Source of the DNA: an uncultured Paracoccaceae bacterium
GTDB lineage: Bacteria > Pseudomonadota > Alphaproteobacteria > Rhodobacterales > Rhodobacteraceae
NCBI GenBank assembly: GCA_947501555.1
Contig: CANMWG010000002.1
Location: 715,047 to 779,046, forward strand
Length of the DNA stretch: 64,000 nt
Direction of reading: 5' to 3'
The notes under the pieces are model-generated. The model was not told where the DNA came from. It searched no databases and worked only from the letters and a program-made list of their open reading frames with translations. A program made the translations under genes and the position numbers. How positions within the stretch are numbered: the first letter of the stretch is position 1; each line of letters opens with the position of its first letter. Shown here in pieces: positions 1-8,152 of the stretch.

Positions 1-1
1 G

Positions 2-359
2 TTGGGACTGTTTGTATTGAGCGTCGATGAAACTGTAGAGCAAGAGCTGCGGTCACCCATTGTGCAAGGCTTTTTCTTCAAGTGGTATCGACATCCCCGA
101 CACCCTGTCTTTTGGCGAAAAGACAGAATCGCGCGTCACGCGTATTGCACCTAACTCCATAATCGACGCAGCGGTTGAGTTGGCAGGACGTTCAGAGATG
201 GACGCCGTTTTCCTATCCTGCACAAATCTTCGGACGGCTGGTATCTTGCACAAGCTTGAAGCTAAGCTGAGCATGCTTGTGCTCAGCTCGAACCATTCTT
301 TAGCTTGGCACATGTCAACACTCGCCGGTATGGCGGAACCTGAAACACGCGAAATCTAA
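2..359 (+). pseudogene. Asp/Glu racemase / maleate isomerase family protein, C-terminal part, frameshifted
   Basis: The window opens inside this gene. The C-terminal half carries the family's second active-site cysteine in FLSCTNLRT (about 229-255) and the typical ending SSNHSLAWHM before the stop at 357-359. The family includes maleate cis-trans isomerase, arylmalonate decarboxylase and Asp/Glu/hydantoin racemases, which use a pair of cysteines. The first cysteine would lie upstream of the window. Reading from base 2 gives a plausible protein (VDETVEQELRSPIVQGF) in one frame, and it continues in the next frame as SSSGIDIPDTLSF. Leaving out one T of the five-T run at 71-75 joins them cleanly. 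So the gene carries a one-base insertion: a true pseudogene, a recent mutation or a sequencing error. A TTG at 60 is an unlikely real start because it would remove the N-terminal lobe. It lies 12 bp upstream of the ureohydrolase and probably belongs to that operon. Confidence 0.62.
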
Positions 360-371
360 ACCGGGGGTCAC

Positions 372-1328
372 ATGACAAGACATGGGTATCAAAGTGGTCG
401 GCTGAACCTGCCCTTCGTCGGCATTTGCAGCTTTGGGAAATATCCGATTGTCGAAGACTTGTCGCAACTGGATGCGGATGTCGCCATCCTAGGGGCGCCC
501 TTTGATATGGGAACTCAATGGCGCAGTGGTGCGCGCATGGGACCACGTGGCATTCGTGATGCCTCGACACTGTTCAGCTTTGGTCATGCCGGTGCTTACG
601 ATTTTGAAGATGACGTCGTCTATCTGGACCCGGCAAAGACCAAGATTGTCGATGTGGGCGATGCGGACATTATTCATACGGATACAGCGAAAAGTCACAA
701 GAACATCGAAGACGCCGTACGCCAAATCCGTAAAGCGGGCGCATTGCCTGTCGTTTTGGGGGGCGATCATTCTATCAACATCCCCTGCATCAACGCGTTC
801 GATGATATTGAAAAGATGCATGTGGTGCAGATCGATGCGCATCTCGATTTTGTAGATGAGCGTCATGGTGTGCGCTATGGGCATGGCAACCCCATGCGAC
901 GGGCCGCTGAAAAACCCTATGTTACGGGCTTGTCGCAAATTGGGATTAGAAACGTGTCGTCTACTGCACGCGAAGGCTATGTCGATGCGCGGGCCATGGG
1001 GTCAGACATTCAATCCGTACGCCATCTTCGCCAAATGGGGACTGCCGCGATGCTGGAACGGATCCCTGATGATGTGCCCTATTACGTGACGATCGATATC
1101 GATGCGTTCGATCCGTCTATCGCGCCGGGCACCGGCACGCCCAGCCATGGTGGCTTCCTTTATTATGAGGTCCTAGAGCTACTTGATGGCCTGACAAAGA
1201 AAGGTCAGGTCATTGGTGTGGACTTAGTCGAAGTGGCACCGGACTATGATCCCACAGGCAGCACATCGATCCTTGCGGCCCAGCTCTTGATGAACTTCAT
1301 AGGGCGGATCTTACATAACACTGCGTGA
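372..1328 (+). CDS. Ureohydrolase, agmatinase family
   Basis: This 318-residue enzyme of the arginase/agmatinase superfamily would split a guanidino compound into urea and an amine in the cytoplasm. All six metal ligands are present: His133 in GGDHS, Asp155/His157/Asp159 in IDAHLDF, and Asp242/Asp244 in TIDIDAFDP. The signature GAPFDMGTQWRSGAR (41-55) is also intact. Length is normal. The fold fits agmatinase, but relatives act on guanidinobutyrate, guanidinopropionate, formiminoglutamate or free guanidine, and the substrate cannot be read from the sequence. It is followed 133 bp later by a polyamine-type transporter, and a DUF1989 protein and an amidinotransferase lie a few kilobases on. That context favours a guanidino substrate. 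The ATG at 372 is preceded by a purine-rich GGGGGTCAC stretch. Confidence 0.88.
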   Translation: MTRHGYQSGRLNLPFVGICSFGKYPIVEDLSQLDADVAILGAPFDMGTQWRSGARMGPRGIRDASTLFSFGHAGAYDFEDDVVYLDPAKTKIVDVGDADIIHTDTAKSHKNIEDAVRQIRKAGALPVVLGGDHSINIPCINAFDDIEKMHVVQIDAHLDFVDERHGVRYGHGNPMRRAAEKPYVTGLSQIGIRNVSSTAREGYVDARAMGSDIQSVRHLRQMGTAAMLERIPDDVPYYVTIDIDAFDPSIAPGTGTPSHGGFLYYEVLELLDGLTKKGQVIGVDLVEVAPDYDPTGSTSILAAQLLMNFIGRILHNTA

Positions 1329-1461
1329 AGTCTCAGACTTTCTCTGGCATTTTGCATTAATATTAGGCAGCTGGTGTGCCCACTTTGGTGCATGGCTTTT
1401 CGTCTTGCAGGTCATTCAAGCGTGATCTAGCGTCGCCGGTGGGACAAAGGACGTAGCAAAT

Positions 1462-2541
1462 ATGAGTGGCGAATTCGTCGTTTTTGACAGAGTTCAGAAA
1501 AGTTATGACGGCGAAACGCTTGTCGTAAAAGATTTGAATCTAGCGATGCCTAAGGGTGAGTTCTTGACGATGCTGGGCCCATCGGGATCGGGTAAGACAA
1601 CCTGTCTGATGATGTTGGCTGGCTTTGAAACCGCGACGCATGGCGAGATCCGGTTAGATGGTCGCGAGATCAATAACATCCCCCCGCATAAGCGTGGCAT
1701 TGGAATGGTTTTCCAGAACTATGCACTGTTTCCGCATTTGACGGTAAGCGAAAATCTTGCTTTCCCTCTTGAGGTTCGTGGATTGGGAAAGTCAGATCGT
1801 GAGGCGAAGGTCAAACGTGCGCTTGAGATGGTGCAAATGAGCGAATTCGGGGTGCGTCGCCCGGCGCAGCTTTCGGGCGGACAACAACAGCGTATCGCCC
1901 TAGCGCGTGCCTTGGTTTTTGATCCCGACCTTGTCTTGATGGATGAGCCGCTTGGCGCTTTGGACAAGCAACTGCGCGAGCACATGCAGTATGAAATTAA
2001 GCATCTTCATGAAAACCTTGGTATCACGGTGGTCTACGTGACCCACGACCAATCAGAAGCTCTTACAATGTCTGATCGTGTTGCTGTTTTTAACGACGGT
2101 GTAATCCAGCAACTTGCCCCGCCAGATACCCTTTACGAAGCCCCCGACAATTCCTTCGTGGCGCAGTTCATTGGCGAAAACAACAAGCTGCCGGCAAAGG
2201 TGGTTTCGAAAGAAGGCGATACTGTTCAGGTAACGCTTCAAGACGGAAAGACCTGTCAGGCGCTTTCAGTCAATTGTGGCGCCGTTGGCAGCGACACAAT
2301 GATTTCAATCCGGCCTGAACGGGTCACTCTTGGCGCATCATCAGGCGCAAATGCGACCGATGGCGAAGTAAACGAAATCATTTACCTCGGCGATCACATC
2401 CGCTGCCGTCTCAGCGTGCATGGCAACGACGAATTTATCGTGAAAATACCAAATTCCGCTGACCATCCGCAGCTTAAGGTTGGCGAAACAACCCAGATCA
2501 CTTGGCATACCGCCGACGCGCGGGCCTTGGATCCTATCTAA
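1462..2541 (+). CDS. Polyamine-type ABC transporter, ATP-binding protein (PotA family)
   Basis: This 359-residue cytoplasmic ATPase powers the importer encoded by the next four genes. Walker A is GPSGSGKTT (39-47), the ABC signature is LSGGQQQR (137-144), Walker B is LVLMDEP (157-163), and the H-loop is in VTHDQSEAL. A C-terminal TOBE-like regulatory domain occupies roughly residues 270-359, as in PotA, FbpC and MalK. Orthologues in such clusters are annotated for spermidine/putrescine, but related systems carry other amines and small organic cations, so the cargo is uncertain. The gene starts 133 bp after the ureohydrolase and is followed after 27 bp by the binding-protein gene. Confidence 0.93.
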   Translation: MSGEFVVFDRVQKSYDGETLVVKDLNLAMPKGEFLTMLGPSGSGKTTCLMMLAGFETATHGEIRLDGREINNIPPHKRGIGMVFQNYALFPHLTVSENLAFPLEVRGLGKSDREAKVKRALEMVQMSEFGVRRPAQLSGGQQQRIALARALVFDPDLVLMDEPLGALDKQLREHMQYEIKHLHENLGITVVYVTHDQSEALTMSDRVAVFNDGVIQQLAPPDTLYEAPDNSFVAQFIGENNKLPAKVVSKEGDTVQVTLQDGKTCQALSVNCGAVGSDTMISIRPERVTLGASSGANATDGEVNEIIYLGDHIRCRLSVHGNDEFIVKIPNSADHPQLKVGETTQITWHTADARALDPI

Positions 2542-2568
2542 AACAATGCTGCAAACGGGAGTAATAAA

Positions 2569-3639
2569 ATGAAAAAGACCCTGATCATGACGACCGCCTT
2601 GGTCGCAGTGGCCGGAAGTGTCGCCGCCCAAGACCTTACAGTAATGAGCTGGGGTGGGGCCTATGGGGCATCTCAGATCGAAGCATATAACAAACCCTTT
2701 GCCGAACTGACCGGCAAGGACATTGTTATGGTCGATGCTGACAACCCAGCGACGCCGATTAAAGCACAAGTGGAAGCCGGCAACGTCACCATTGACGTGG
2801 CCGACGTCGAATATTCAGACGCCATCCGGCTGTGCGACGAGGGCCTTCTTGAAGAAATCGACATGTCGACCCTGCCGGACGCGCCTGACGGAACCCCTGC
2901 AGCTGACGACTTTGTCGCTGGTGCATTGACCGACTGTGCGGTCGCAAACATCGTTTGGTCGACCGTCTTTGCTTATAATACGACGAACGTTGAAGGCGAA
3001 CCTACGACAATGGCCGACTTCTTTGACCTTGAAGCATTCCCTGGCAAACGCGGCCTGCGGAAATCTGCAAAGGCCAACCTAGAAATGGCATTGATCGCTG
3101 ATGGCGTTGCCGCTGAAGATGTCTATGACCTGCTAGAAACTGACGAAGGTGTTGATCGTGCTTTTGCAATGCTCGACACCATCAAAGACAGTGTCGTTTG
3201 GTGGGAAGCAGGCGCGCAGCCGCCACAGCTTTTGGCAGACGGCGAAGTCGTCATGTCGACCGCCTACAACGGTCGTATCTTCAATGCGGCCGTAGGTGAA
3301 GATCAGCCGTTTGAAATTGTCTGGGACGGGCAGATCATGGATTTCGATCTCTTCGTTATTCCCAAAGGGGCACCGAACGCAGAACTGGCGTTGGAGTACA
3401 TCAGTTTTGCCACTGATACACAGCGTTTGGCTGATCAGGCGAAGTGGATTTCTTATGGTCCAGCCCGTGTTTCCTCTGGCGCGCTTGTTGGCCTGTACCA
3501 AGACGGGGTAACCGAAATGGCACCACATATGCCAACGGCTGAAGCCAATCTTGAGAACGCGCTGGTCAACAACTTTGAGTTCTGGGCCGACCGAGATGCT
3601 GAACTGAACGAGCGTTTCAACGCTTGGCTTGCGAACTAA
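2569..3639 (+). CDS. Polyamine-type ABC transporter, periplasmic substrate-binding protein (PotD/PotF family)
   Basis: The 356-residue protein starts with a clear Sec signal peptide (MKKTLIMTTALVAVAGSVAAQ, cleavage expected after the AxA motif near residue 20). The mature N-terminus (LTVMSWGGAYG) is typical of SBP_bac_8/PotD-like proteins that bind polyamines or related cations. Aromatic and acidic residues that could hold a cation are present (WGGAYG, DVADVEYSD, VWWEAGAQPP), but specificity cannot be deduced. It is the second gene of the transporter operon. A strong GC hairpin follows directly, an arrangement often seen where the binding protein is made in excess over the permeases. Confidence 0.92.
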   Translation: MKKTLIMTTALVAVAGSVAAQDLTVMSWGGAYGASQIEAYNKPFAELTGKDIVMVDADNPATPIKAQVEAGNVTIDVADVEYSDAIRLCDEGLLEEIDMSTLPDAPDGTPAADDFVAGALTDCAVANIVWSTVFAYNTTNVEGEPTTMADFFDLEAFPGKRGLRKSAKANLEMALIADGVAAEDVYDLLETDEGVDRAFAMLDTIKDSVVWWEAGAQPPQLLADGEVVMSTAYNGRIFNAAVGEDQPFEIVWDGQIMDFDLFVIPKGAPNAELALEYISFATDTQRLADQAKWISYGPARVSSGALVGLYQDGVTEMAPHMPTAEANLENALVNNFEFWADRDAELNERFNAWLAN

Positions 3640-3650
3640 GACAGAAAGCA

Positions 3651-3672
3651 GGGCGGCCCGTCGGGGCCGCCC
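3651..3672 (+). promoter_or_regulatory. Intra-operon GC hairpin between binding-protein and permease genes
   Basis: GGGCGGCC (3651-3658) pairs perfectly with GGCCGCCC (3665-3672) around a six-base loop, 12 bp after the binding-protein stop. No U-tract follows (ATTTTC only), so it is more likely an mRNA-stabilising or attenuating hairpin than a full terminator. Its 3' arm ends six bases before the permease ATG at 3679, so it covers the position where a ribosome-binding site would be. Confidence 0.7.
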
Positions 3673-3678
3673 ATTTTC

Positions 3679-4986
3679 ATGGCAGATACAACTTCCTCAG
3701 ATATCCCCACCGATAGTGGGACGCTTCAAACAGCGGATGGCCGTCCTCTGAAAGCCGCTCTTGCGACCGCGCAGCGCAGTGCCCGCAATCGTGCCTTCTA
3801 TCTGGTGCTCCCGCTTCTTCTTTTCGTCGTCGTGACCTTCATCTTTCCGATCGGACAGATGTTGATGCGGTCCGTATCTGACCCGCGGTTCATCGAACAC
3901 GTTGATCTTGGGACCGGCGAAGTGACCCCGATAATGGTTGGACTGCGCACATGGTTTGATGAAAACCCCGCAGGCACGGAACCCGATGAAGCGGCCTATG
4001 CTGCATTGGTTGCTGATCTGGTGCACCTTCGCGAAATTAGAGCACAGGGAAACGCAGGGACGCGCATCAACTATGTTTATCCGGGTGCGCGGTCTATGTT
4101 CACGGGCGGCGCGCGCAGAGCAGGGCGACTTGAGCCGCCCTTCAAGGATGCCATCCTCGATATGGATGAAGACTGGGCCGACCCAGCGCTGTGGCAAACC
4201 ATGCGGTCAAGTTCCGGAAGATATACGGCTGATTTCTATTTGGCGGCCATCGACCGCGAGCGCGACGCCCAAGGGAACATCCAAAAAGTCGATGAAGAAC
4301 GCGCGATTTACCTTCTGTTGTTCGAAAGAACGCTTATCCTATCGGTTGTGATCACCTTGCTGACGTTGATCCTTGGATTTCCTGTCGCCTTCCTGTTGGC
4401 CACGTTGCCCTTGCGGTATTCCAATGTCCTGATGATCCTTGTGCTGTTGCCATTTTGGACGTCATTGCTGGTCCGCACCACAAGCTGGATTGTCCTTTTG
4501 CAAACCCAAGGCGTTGTGAACGACATCGCGGTCAGTGTCGGGCTCATAACCGACGAAAGCCGGCTGCAGATGATTTACAACCAGACCGGCACAGTTATTG
4601 CGATGACGCATATTCTTCTGCCGTTCATGATCCTGCCTTTGTACTCTGTGATGCGCCCGATTAATCCGTCATATGTGCGTGCGGCACGGTCGCTTGGGGC
4701 CACGAGCTGGACTGCGTTTCGGCGTATCTACTTGCCCCTGACAATCCCGGGCATTGCAGCTGGCTCACTGTTGGTCTTCATTCTAGCTGTCGGGTATTAC
4801 ATCACACCTGCCCTCGTAGGAGGATCAAGGGGCCAATTGATCTCGAACCTCATCGCTTTTCACATGCAGAATTCCTTAAACTGGTCGTTGGCTGCAGCAC
4901 TTGCCGGGCTTCTGTTGGGTGGCATTTTGATCCTTTACTGGCTGTATGATCGGCTGGTCGGGATCGACAACCTAAAGCTGGGGTGA
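3679..4986 (+). CDS. Polyamine-type ABC transporter permease (PotB family) with large periplasmic insert
   Basis: This 435-residue inner-membrane permease has one transmembrane helix near residues 38-60, then about 150 mostly hydrophilic residues that should face the periplasm, then the usual five-helix core from about residue 213. The coupling (EAA) loop is seen in YVRAARSLGATSWTAFRRI, followed by LPLTIPGI. Classical PotB is about 285 residues; the long loop after helix 1 is typical of a subgroup common in marine alphaproteobacteria. The N-terminal ADGRPLKAALATAQRSAR is like relatives, so the ATG at 3679 is preferred even though no clear ribosome-binding site is exposed (see the hairpin at 3651-3672). 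It overlaps the cupin gene by 4 nt. Confidence 0.92.
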   Translation: MADTTSSDIPTDSGTLQTADGRPLKAALATAQRSARNRAFYLVLPLLLFVVVTFIFPIGQMLMRSVSDPRFIEHVDLGTGEVTPIMVGLRTWFDENPAGTEPDEAAYAALVADLVHLREIRAQGNAGTRINYVYPGARSMFTGGARRAGRLEPPFKDAILDMDEDWADPALWQTMRSSSGRYTADFYLAAIDRERDAQGNIQKVDEERAIYLLLFERTLILSVVITLLTLILGFPVAFLLATLPLRYSNVLMILVLLPFWTSLLVRTTSWIVLLQTQGVVNDIAVSVGLITDESRLQMIYNQTGTVIAMTHILLPFMILPLYSVMRPINPSYVRAARSLGATSWTAFRRIYLPLTIPGIAAGSLLVFILAVGYYITPALVGGSRGQLISNLIAFHMQNSLNWSLAAALAGLLLGGILILYWLYDRLVGIDNLKLG

Positions 4987-5279
4987 TGACAGTGCCACGC
5001 GAGCAAGCAAAAGCGACCATGCTGGTCGACGATATAAAAGTCAGAGTGACGCGGTTCGATTTTGTCCCGGGGGCAGAAACGGGGTGGCACACACACGCCT
5101 TGGACTACGTAATCACACCCCTCACTGACTGCGCCATGTTATTGGAAGAGCCGGGTGGAAAAACACACGAGGTCCAAGTGACGAAAGGTGCAAGTTATCG
5201 TCGTGATGCTGGTGTCGAACATAATGTCATCAATGCTGGTGCAAGCCCGATGTCCTTTGTGGAAGTGGAGTTGAAGTAA
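4983..5279 (+). CDS. Small cupin-domain protein
   Basis: This 98-residue protein is a single small beta-barrel cupin: GAETGWHTHALDYVITPLTD holds the first cupin motif with two histidines, and DAGVEHNVINAG holds the second with one histidine. It could bind a metal or a small ligand. No enzymatic role can be read from it. It overlaps the upstream permease stop by 4 nt (ATGA) and ends one base before the next permease, so it lies between the two permease genes and should be co-translated with them. That placement suggests a role tied to the transported compound, either as an enzyme or as a ligand sensor. Confidence 0.8.
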   Translation: MMTVPREQAKATMLVDDIKVRVTRFDFVPGAETGWHTHALDYVITPLTDCAMLLEEPGGKTHEVQVTKGASYRRDAGVEHNVINAGASPMSFVEVELK

Positions 5280-5280
5280 G

Positions 5281-6192
5281 ATGGCCCTGCCAACCTATGC
5301 CTCACCACTGGAGAAGCTCTGGTATTATACCTTCCGCGTGATTTGCGGACTGATCTTTCTGTTCCTGATCGCGCCAATCCTGATCGTTATCCCCCTCAGC
5401 TTTAACGCCGAACCCTATTTCACGTTCACCGAGAAGATGCTGAGTTTCGATCCCAGTGGGTACTCGACACGATGGTACGACCTTCTTTTGACGTTTGGGA
5501 TGAAAGCGCCTGAACTCCCCAGAGACAGCAGTTGGTGGAGCGACGTCTGGAATAACGCGCAATGGGTGCGTGCAGCAAAGAATTCCATGATTATCGGGTT
5601 TTTCTCGACTATTCTGGCCACGGCGCTTGGTACGCTTGCCGCACTGGGTTTAAGTCGCCCTGAAATGCCGTCTCGCAGATTGATCACGGCCATTCTCATT
5701 TCGCCAATGATCGTGCCGATCATTATCACAGCGACAGGTTTGTTCTTCTTTTATTCAAAAACCGGTTTGGCCAACTCCTACCCTGGCGTGATTATGGCGC
5801 ATGCGACTTTGGGGATTCCCTTTGTCATCATCACGGTGACGGCCACTCTCGTGGGTTTTGACCACTCTTTGACGCGTGCGGCGGCAAGCCTGGGGGCGAC
5901 ACCGTCGCGAACATTCTTCAAGATCACTTTGCCGCTTATCTTGCCGGGCATCATTTCTGGCGCTTTGTTTGCGTTTGTGACCTCATTCGACGAAGTGGTC
6001 GTCGTTCTGTTTGTTGCGGACTTTGATCAACAGACAATCCCACGCCAAATGTGGAATGGTATTCGCGAACAGATCAGCCCAGCGATCCTGTCAGTGGCAA
6101 CAATTCTTGTCGTCGTTTCGATTGCACTTTTGACAACGGTGGAATTGCTGCGCCGCAGATCAGAGCGCCTGCGCGGCATCTCGCCAGGCTGA
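5281..6192 (+). CDS. Polyamine-type ABC transporter permease (PotC family)
   Basis: The 303-residue second inner-membrane permease has about six transmembrane helices, beginning near residues 19-40. The EAA coupling motif is in LTRAAASLGATPSRTFFKI followed by TLPLILPGI. It completes the ATPase-binding protein-permease-permease importer. An insert after helix 1 (roughly residues 45-95) is somewhat longer than in E. coli PotC. Its stop codon overlaps the start of the DUF1989 gene by one base (TGATG), which points to translational coupling. Confidence 0.92.
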   Translation: MALPTYASPLEKLWYYTFRVICGLIFLFLIAPILIVIPLSFNAEPYFTFTEKMLSFDPSGYSTRWYDLLLTFGMKAPELPRDSSWWSDVWNNAQWVRAAKNSMIIGFFSTILATALGTLAALGLSRPEMPSRRLITAILISPMIVPIIITATGLFFFYSKTGLANSYPGVIMAHATLGIPFVIITVTATLVGFDHSLTRAAASLGATPSRTFFKITLPLILPGIISGALFAFVTSFDEVVVVLFVADFDQQTIPRQMWNGIREQISPAILSVATILVVVSIALLTTVELLRRRSERLRGISPG

Positions 6193-7046
6193 TGAAACTG
6201 ACCCGACCAGAAAATGCGGCGCCTGATGACGCAGATGAACGACAGGCTAAACCGGCGGTCATCTGTTATCCGGTTGATACACTCCCGAAACCTGACCTTG
6301 AAGGTTATCGGACCGCACGGAGCGGGGCAAAGCAGGTGAAGAGTATCTCCGTGCCCCCGCGCGACGCCAGATGCCTTGCAGTGCCTGCAGGCTCGTTCTT
6401 TCGGATCACTTCGGTTGACGGGCCGCAGGTCGGTGACTTGAACCTTTGGAATGCACAAAACATTAACGAGCGTTTCTATTCCGGTAAAACCCGCGCCTTG
6501 CACGGCACGCATGTGTCGACTGGGGATAGGTTGTGGTCGTCCCTTCCGCATATGCGCCCAATGGCGACGATCACACAGGACACGTTGGACTGGTACGGCT
6601 TTGATATGGACGGCGGTTCGGTTCACGATGTGATTGGCACACGCTGCGATCCTTATACGGGTAAGCTATTGCAGGGCGATGACTATCACTATTGCTGTCA
6701 TTCCAACCTGACGCGGGCGCTCGCCGATTTCTTGGATGTGCCATTGCCGCTGGCCGAGCTGCATGTGCACGACGTTATGAATGTTTTTATGTGCACAGGA
6801 TTTCTGGCGCCGACCTATCAGTACTTCATGAAAGCCAGCCCCGTACGGCCAGGTGACTATATCGAGTTCTTTGCCGAGATTGACCTGATCGTTGGCCTGT
6901 CAGCCTGCCCCGGTGGCGACTGCAGCGCAGAACATTCAAGCGACGCCGCTGCGTGTTACCCCTTGCAGGTGGATGTATTCACCCCCGAACACCCCGTGAC
7001 GCTGACGTCGCAGCCTTCTGCCTACTCACAAAGCCACGGGCGCTAG
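6192..7046 (+). CDS. DUF1989 family protein (urea carboxylase-associated / carboxyguanidine deiminase-like)
   Basis: The 284-residue protein belongs to DUF1989. Conserved marks are GPQVGDLNLWN, the CCHSNLTRAL stretch, HDVMNVFMCTGF and the C-terminal PGDYIEFFAEIDLIVGLSAC. The Cys/His residues probably form a metal site. The family is known from genes next to urea carboxylase, and two members form carboxyguanidine deiminase in guanidine breakdown. Neither urea carboxylase nor a second DUF1989 gene is present here. An ATG at 6192, overlapping the permease stop, is preferred; an upstream in-frame ATG would lie deep in the permease gene. The product is likely a cytoplasmic hydrolase or deiminase acting on the imported compound (inference). 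Confidence 0.82.
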   Translation: MKLTRPENAAPDDADERQAKPAVICYPVDTLPKPDLEGYRTARSGAKQVKSISVPPRDARCLAVPAGSFFRITSVDGPQVGDLNLWNAQNINERFYSGKTRALHGTHVSTGDRLWSSLPHMRPMATITQDTLDWYGFDMDGGSVHDVIGTRCDPYTGKLLQGDDYHYCCHSNLTRALADFLDVPLPLAELHVHDVMNVFMCTGFLAPTYQYFMKASPVRPGDYIEFFAEIDLIVGLSACPGGDCSAEHSSDAAACYPLQVDVFTPEHPVTLTSQPSAYSQSHGR

Positions 7047-8152
7047 AGCGACGGAAAATAGTCTTCGCACGTGCCTTCGCGATAGACATCTGCTGTACAG
7101 CAATGCAGACCGCCGCCAAAGGCGTAGGCGTCGCGCAGTTCGACCTCGATGACTTCCATGCCTAGTTTGTCCATTTGCTCGGCCTGATAGACCTCTGATT
7201 TCTCGACACAAACGGTTTTGGGATCAAGGACAAGTACATTCATGCTCAGCCAAACCGATGAATAACACAGCGGCGGCGGTGCGTTATGCGCCGGTTGCGC
7301 TGCATCAAGGATCTCCCACCCGTTGGCTTCAAACATCTCCCGTTGATCATCGGGAAGGCGACGTTGAGGGTTGTTGAGAATTAGGCCCGGGCGTAGCGGC
7401 GTGAAGGTCGCGTCGATATGAATGGGGTATGGGTCGCCCGGAAAGTTGACCGCATGCACGCGGTGATCTGGAAAATGCCGTCGCAGCCACTCGATCCCGC
7501 GCAGGTTTGTCGTGAACCCGTGCTGCACCACCAAGTCCTTGCCAAATCGCAAGACGTCAGCCGCGTCGAAAAGGGGCTCTTGCTCTGTGGTGACAAAGAA
7601 CTTCTCGGCTGTCCATTCCAGACGCTTGGGAATGCCGATCTTCTCGCTAAGATAATCCGCACGATAGTCGGCATCGGTCAAACGCGGTTTTGGTGCGGCT
7701 TCGTGGCGAAAATTTGGGTCTTCCTCCCAGTACTGTTCCATCAATGGGCGATAGTTCAAATACTCGAACCACCGACAGCGGTAGGACATTGTGGCCTCAA
7801 GTATTTCAGAACCGACCGTCAAAAGAACATCGCGCGGGGGCATGCACCCAAATTGGCTTTCAGTATGAAAGTCAGGCGTAGTTACGGGTAGCGAATGATC
7901 AATGGACGTCGGCCGGTCGACACGAATGCCGCGTGCTTGCAGTTGCCCCGCAAATGTGTCCAGCAACGCGTTTGCGCGATCAATCGTTTCTTGCGGCCGC
8001 TTACCCCATTGTCCGCGCATATCGCTGTCTTCTGGCACCTTGGCATCAAGGGCAGGCTCTTCAGGCGGGATGTGGCAGTTGTCCGCACGCCCAACGATCA
8101 CATGCCGCAGCGGATCCCATTCATTCCAACTATTCACAATCGTCCTGGACAT
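7043..8152 (-). CDS. Glycine amidinotransferase-like enzyme (AGAT/StrB family)
   Basis: The 369-residue enzyme matches the amidinotransferase family over its whole length. The catalytic triad is visible: Asp in FDAAD (196-199), His245 in PIHIDATF and Cys351 in GGGLHCCTADV. In this family the amidino group of arginine is first held on the cysteine, then passed to an amine such as glycine (giving guanidinoacetate) or an aminocyclitol. Conserved SSVWLSMNVLVLD (298-310) supports AGAT-like rather than arginine-deiminase-like grouping. It is convergent with the DUF1989 gene, and the two stop codons share the palindrome CTAG (7043-7046). With the ureohydrolase and DUF1989 protein it makes three guanidino-type enzymes in 8 kb. 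Confidence 0.88.
   Translation of the reverse strand: MSRTIVNSWNEWDPLRHVIVGRADNCHIPPEEPALDAKVPEDSDMRGQWGKRPQETIDRANALLDTFAGQLQARGIRVDRPTSIDHSLPVTTPDFHTESQFGCMPPRDVLLTVGSEILEATMSYRCRWFEYLNYRPLMEQYWEEDPNFRHEAAPKPRLTDADYRADYLSEKIGIPKRLEWTAEKFFVTTEQEPLFDAADVLRFGKDLVVQHGFTTNLRGIEWLRRHFPDHRVHAVNFPGDPYPIHIDATFTPLRPGLILNNPQRRLPDDQREMFEANGWEILDAAQPAHNAPPPLCYSSVWLSMNVLVLDPKTVCVEKSEVYQAEQMDKLGMEVIEVELRDAYAFGGGLHCCTADVYREGTCEDYFPSL

Noticed and set aside
1329..1461. Possible guanidine or polyamine riboswitch before the transporter ATPase
   Set aside because: No pair of ACGR hairpins, no ykkC-like core and no strong folding pattern seen by eye.
6051..6191. Longer start for the DUF1989 gene inside the permease gene
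   Set aside because: The extra 47 residues would read out of frame through permease coding sequence and have no family likeness; the ATG at 6192 overlaps the permease stop as expected for coupling.
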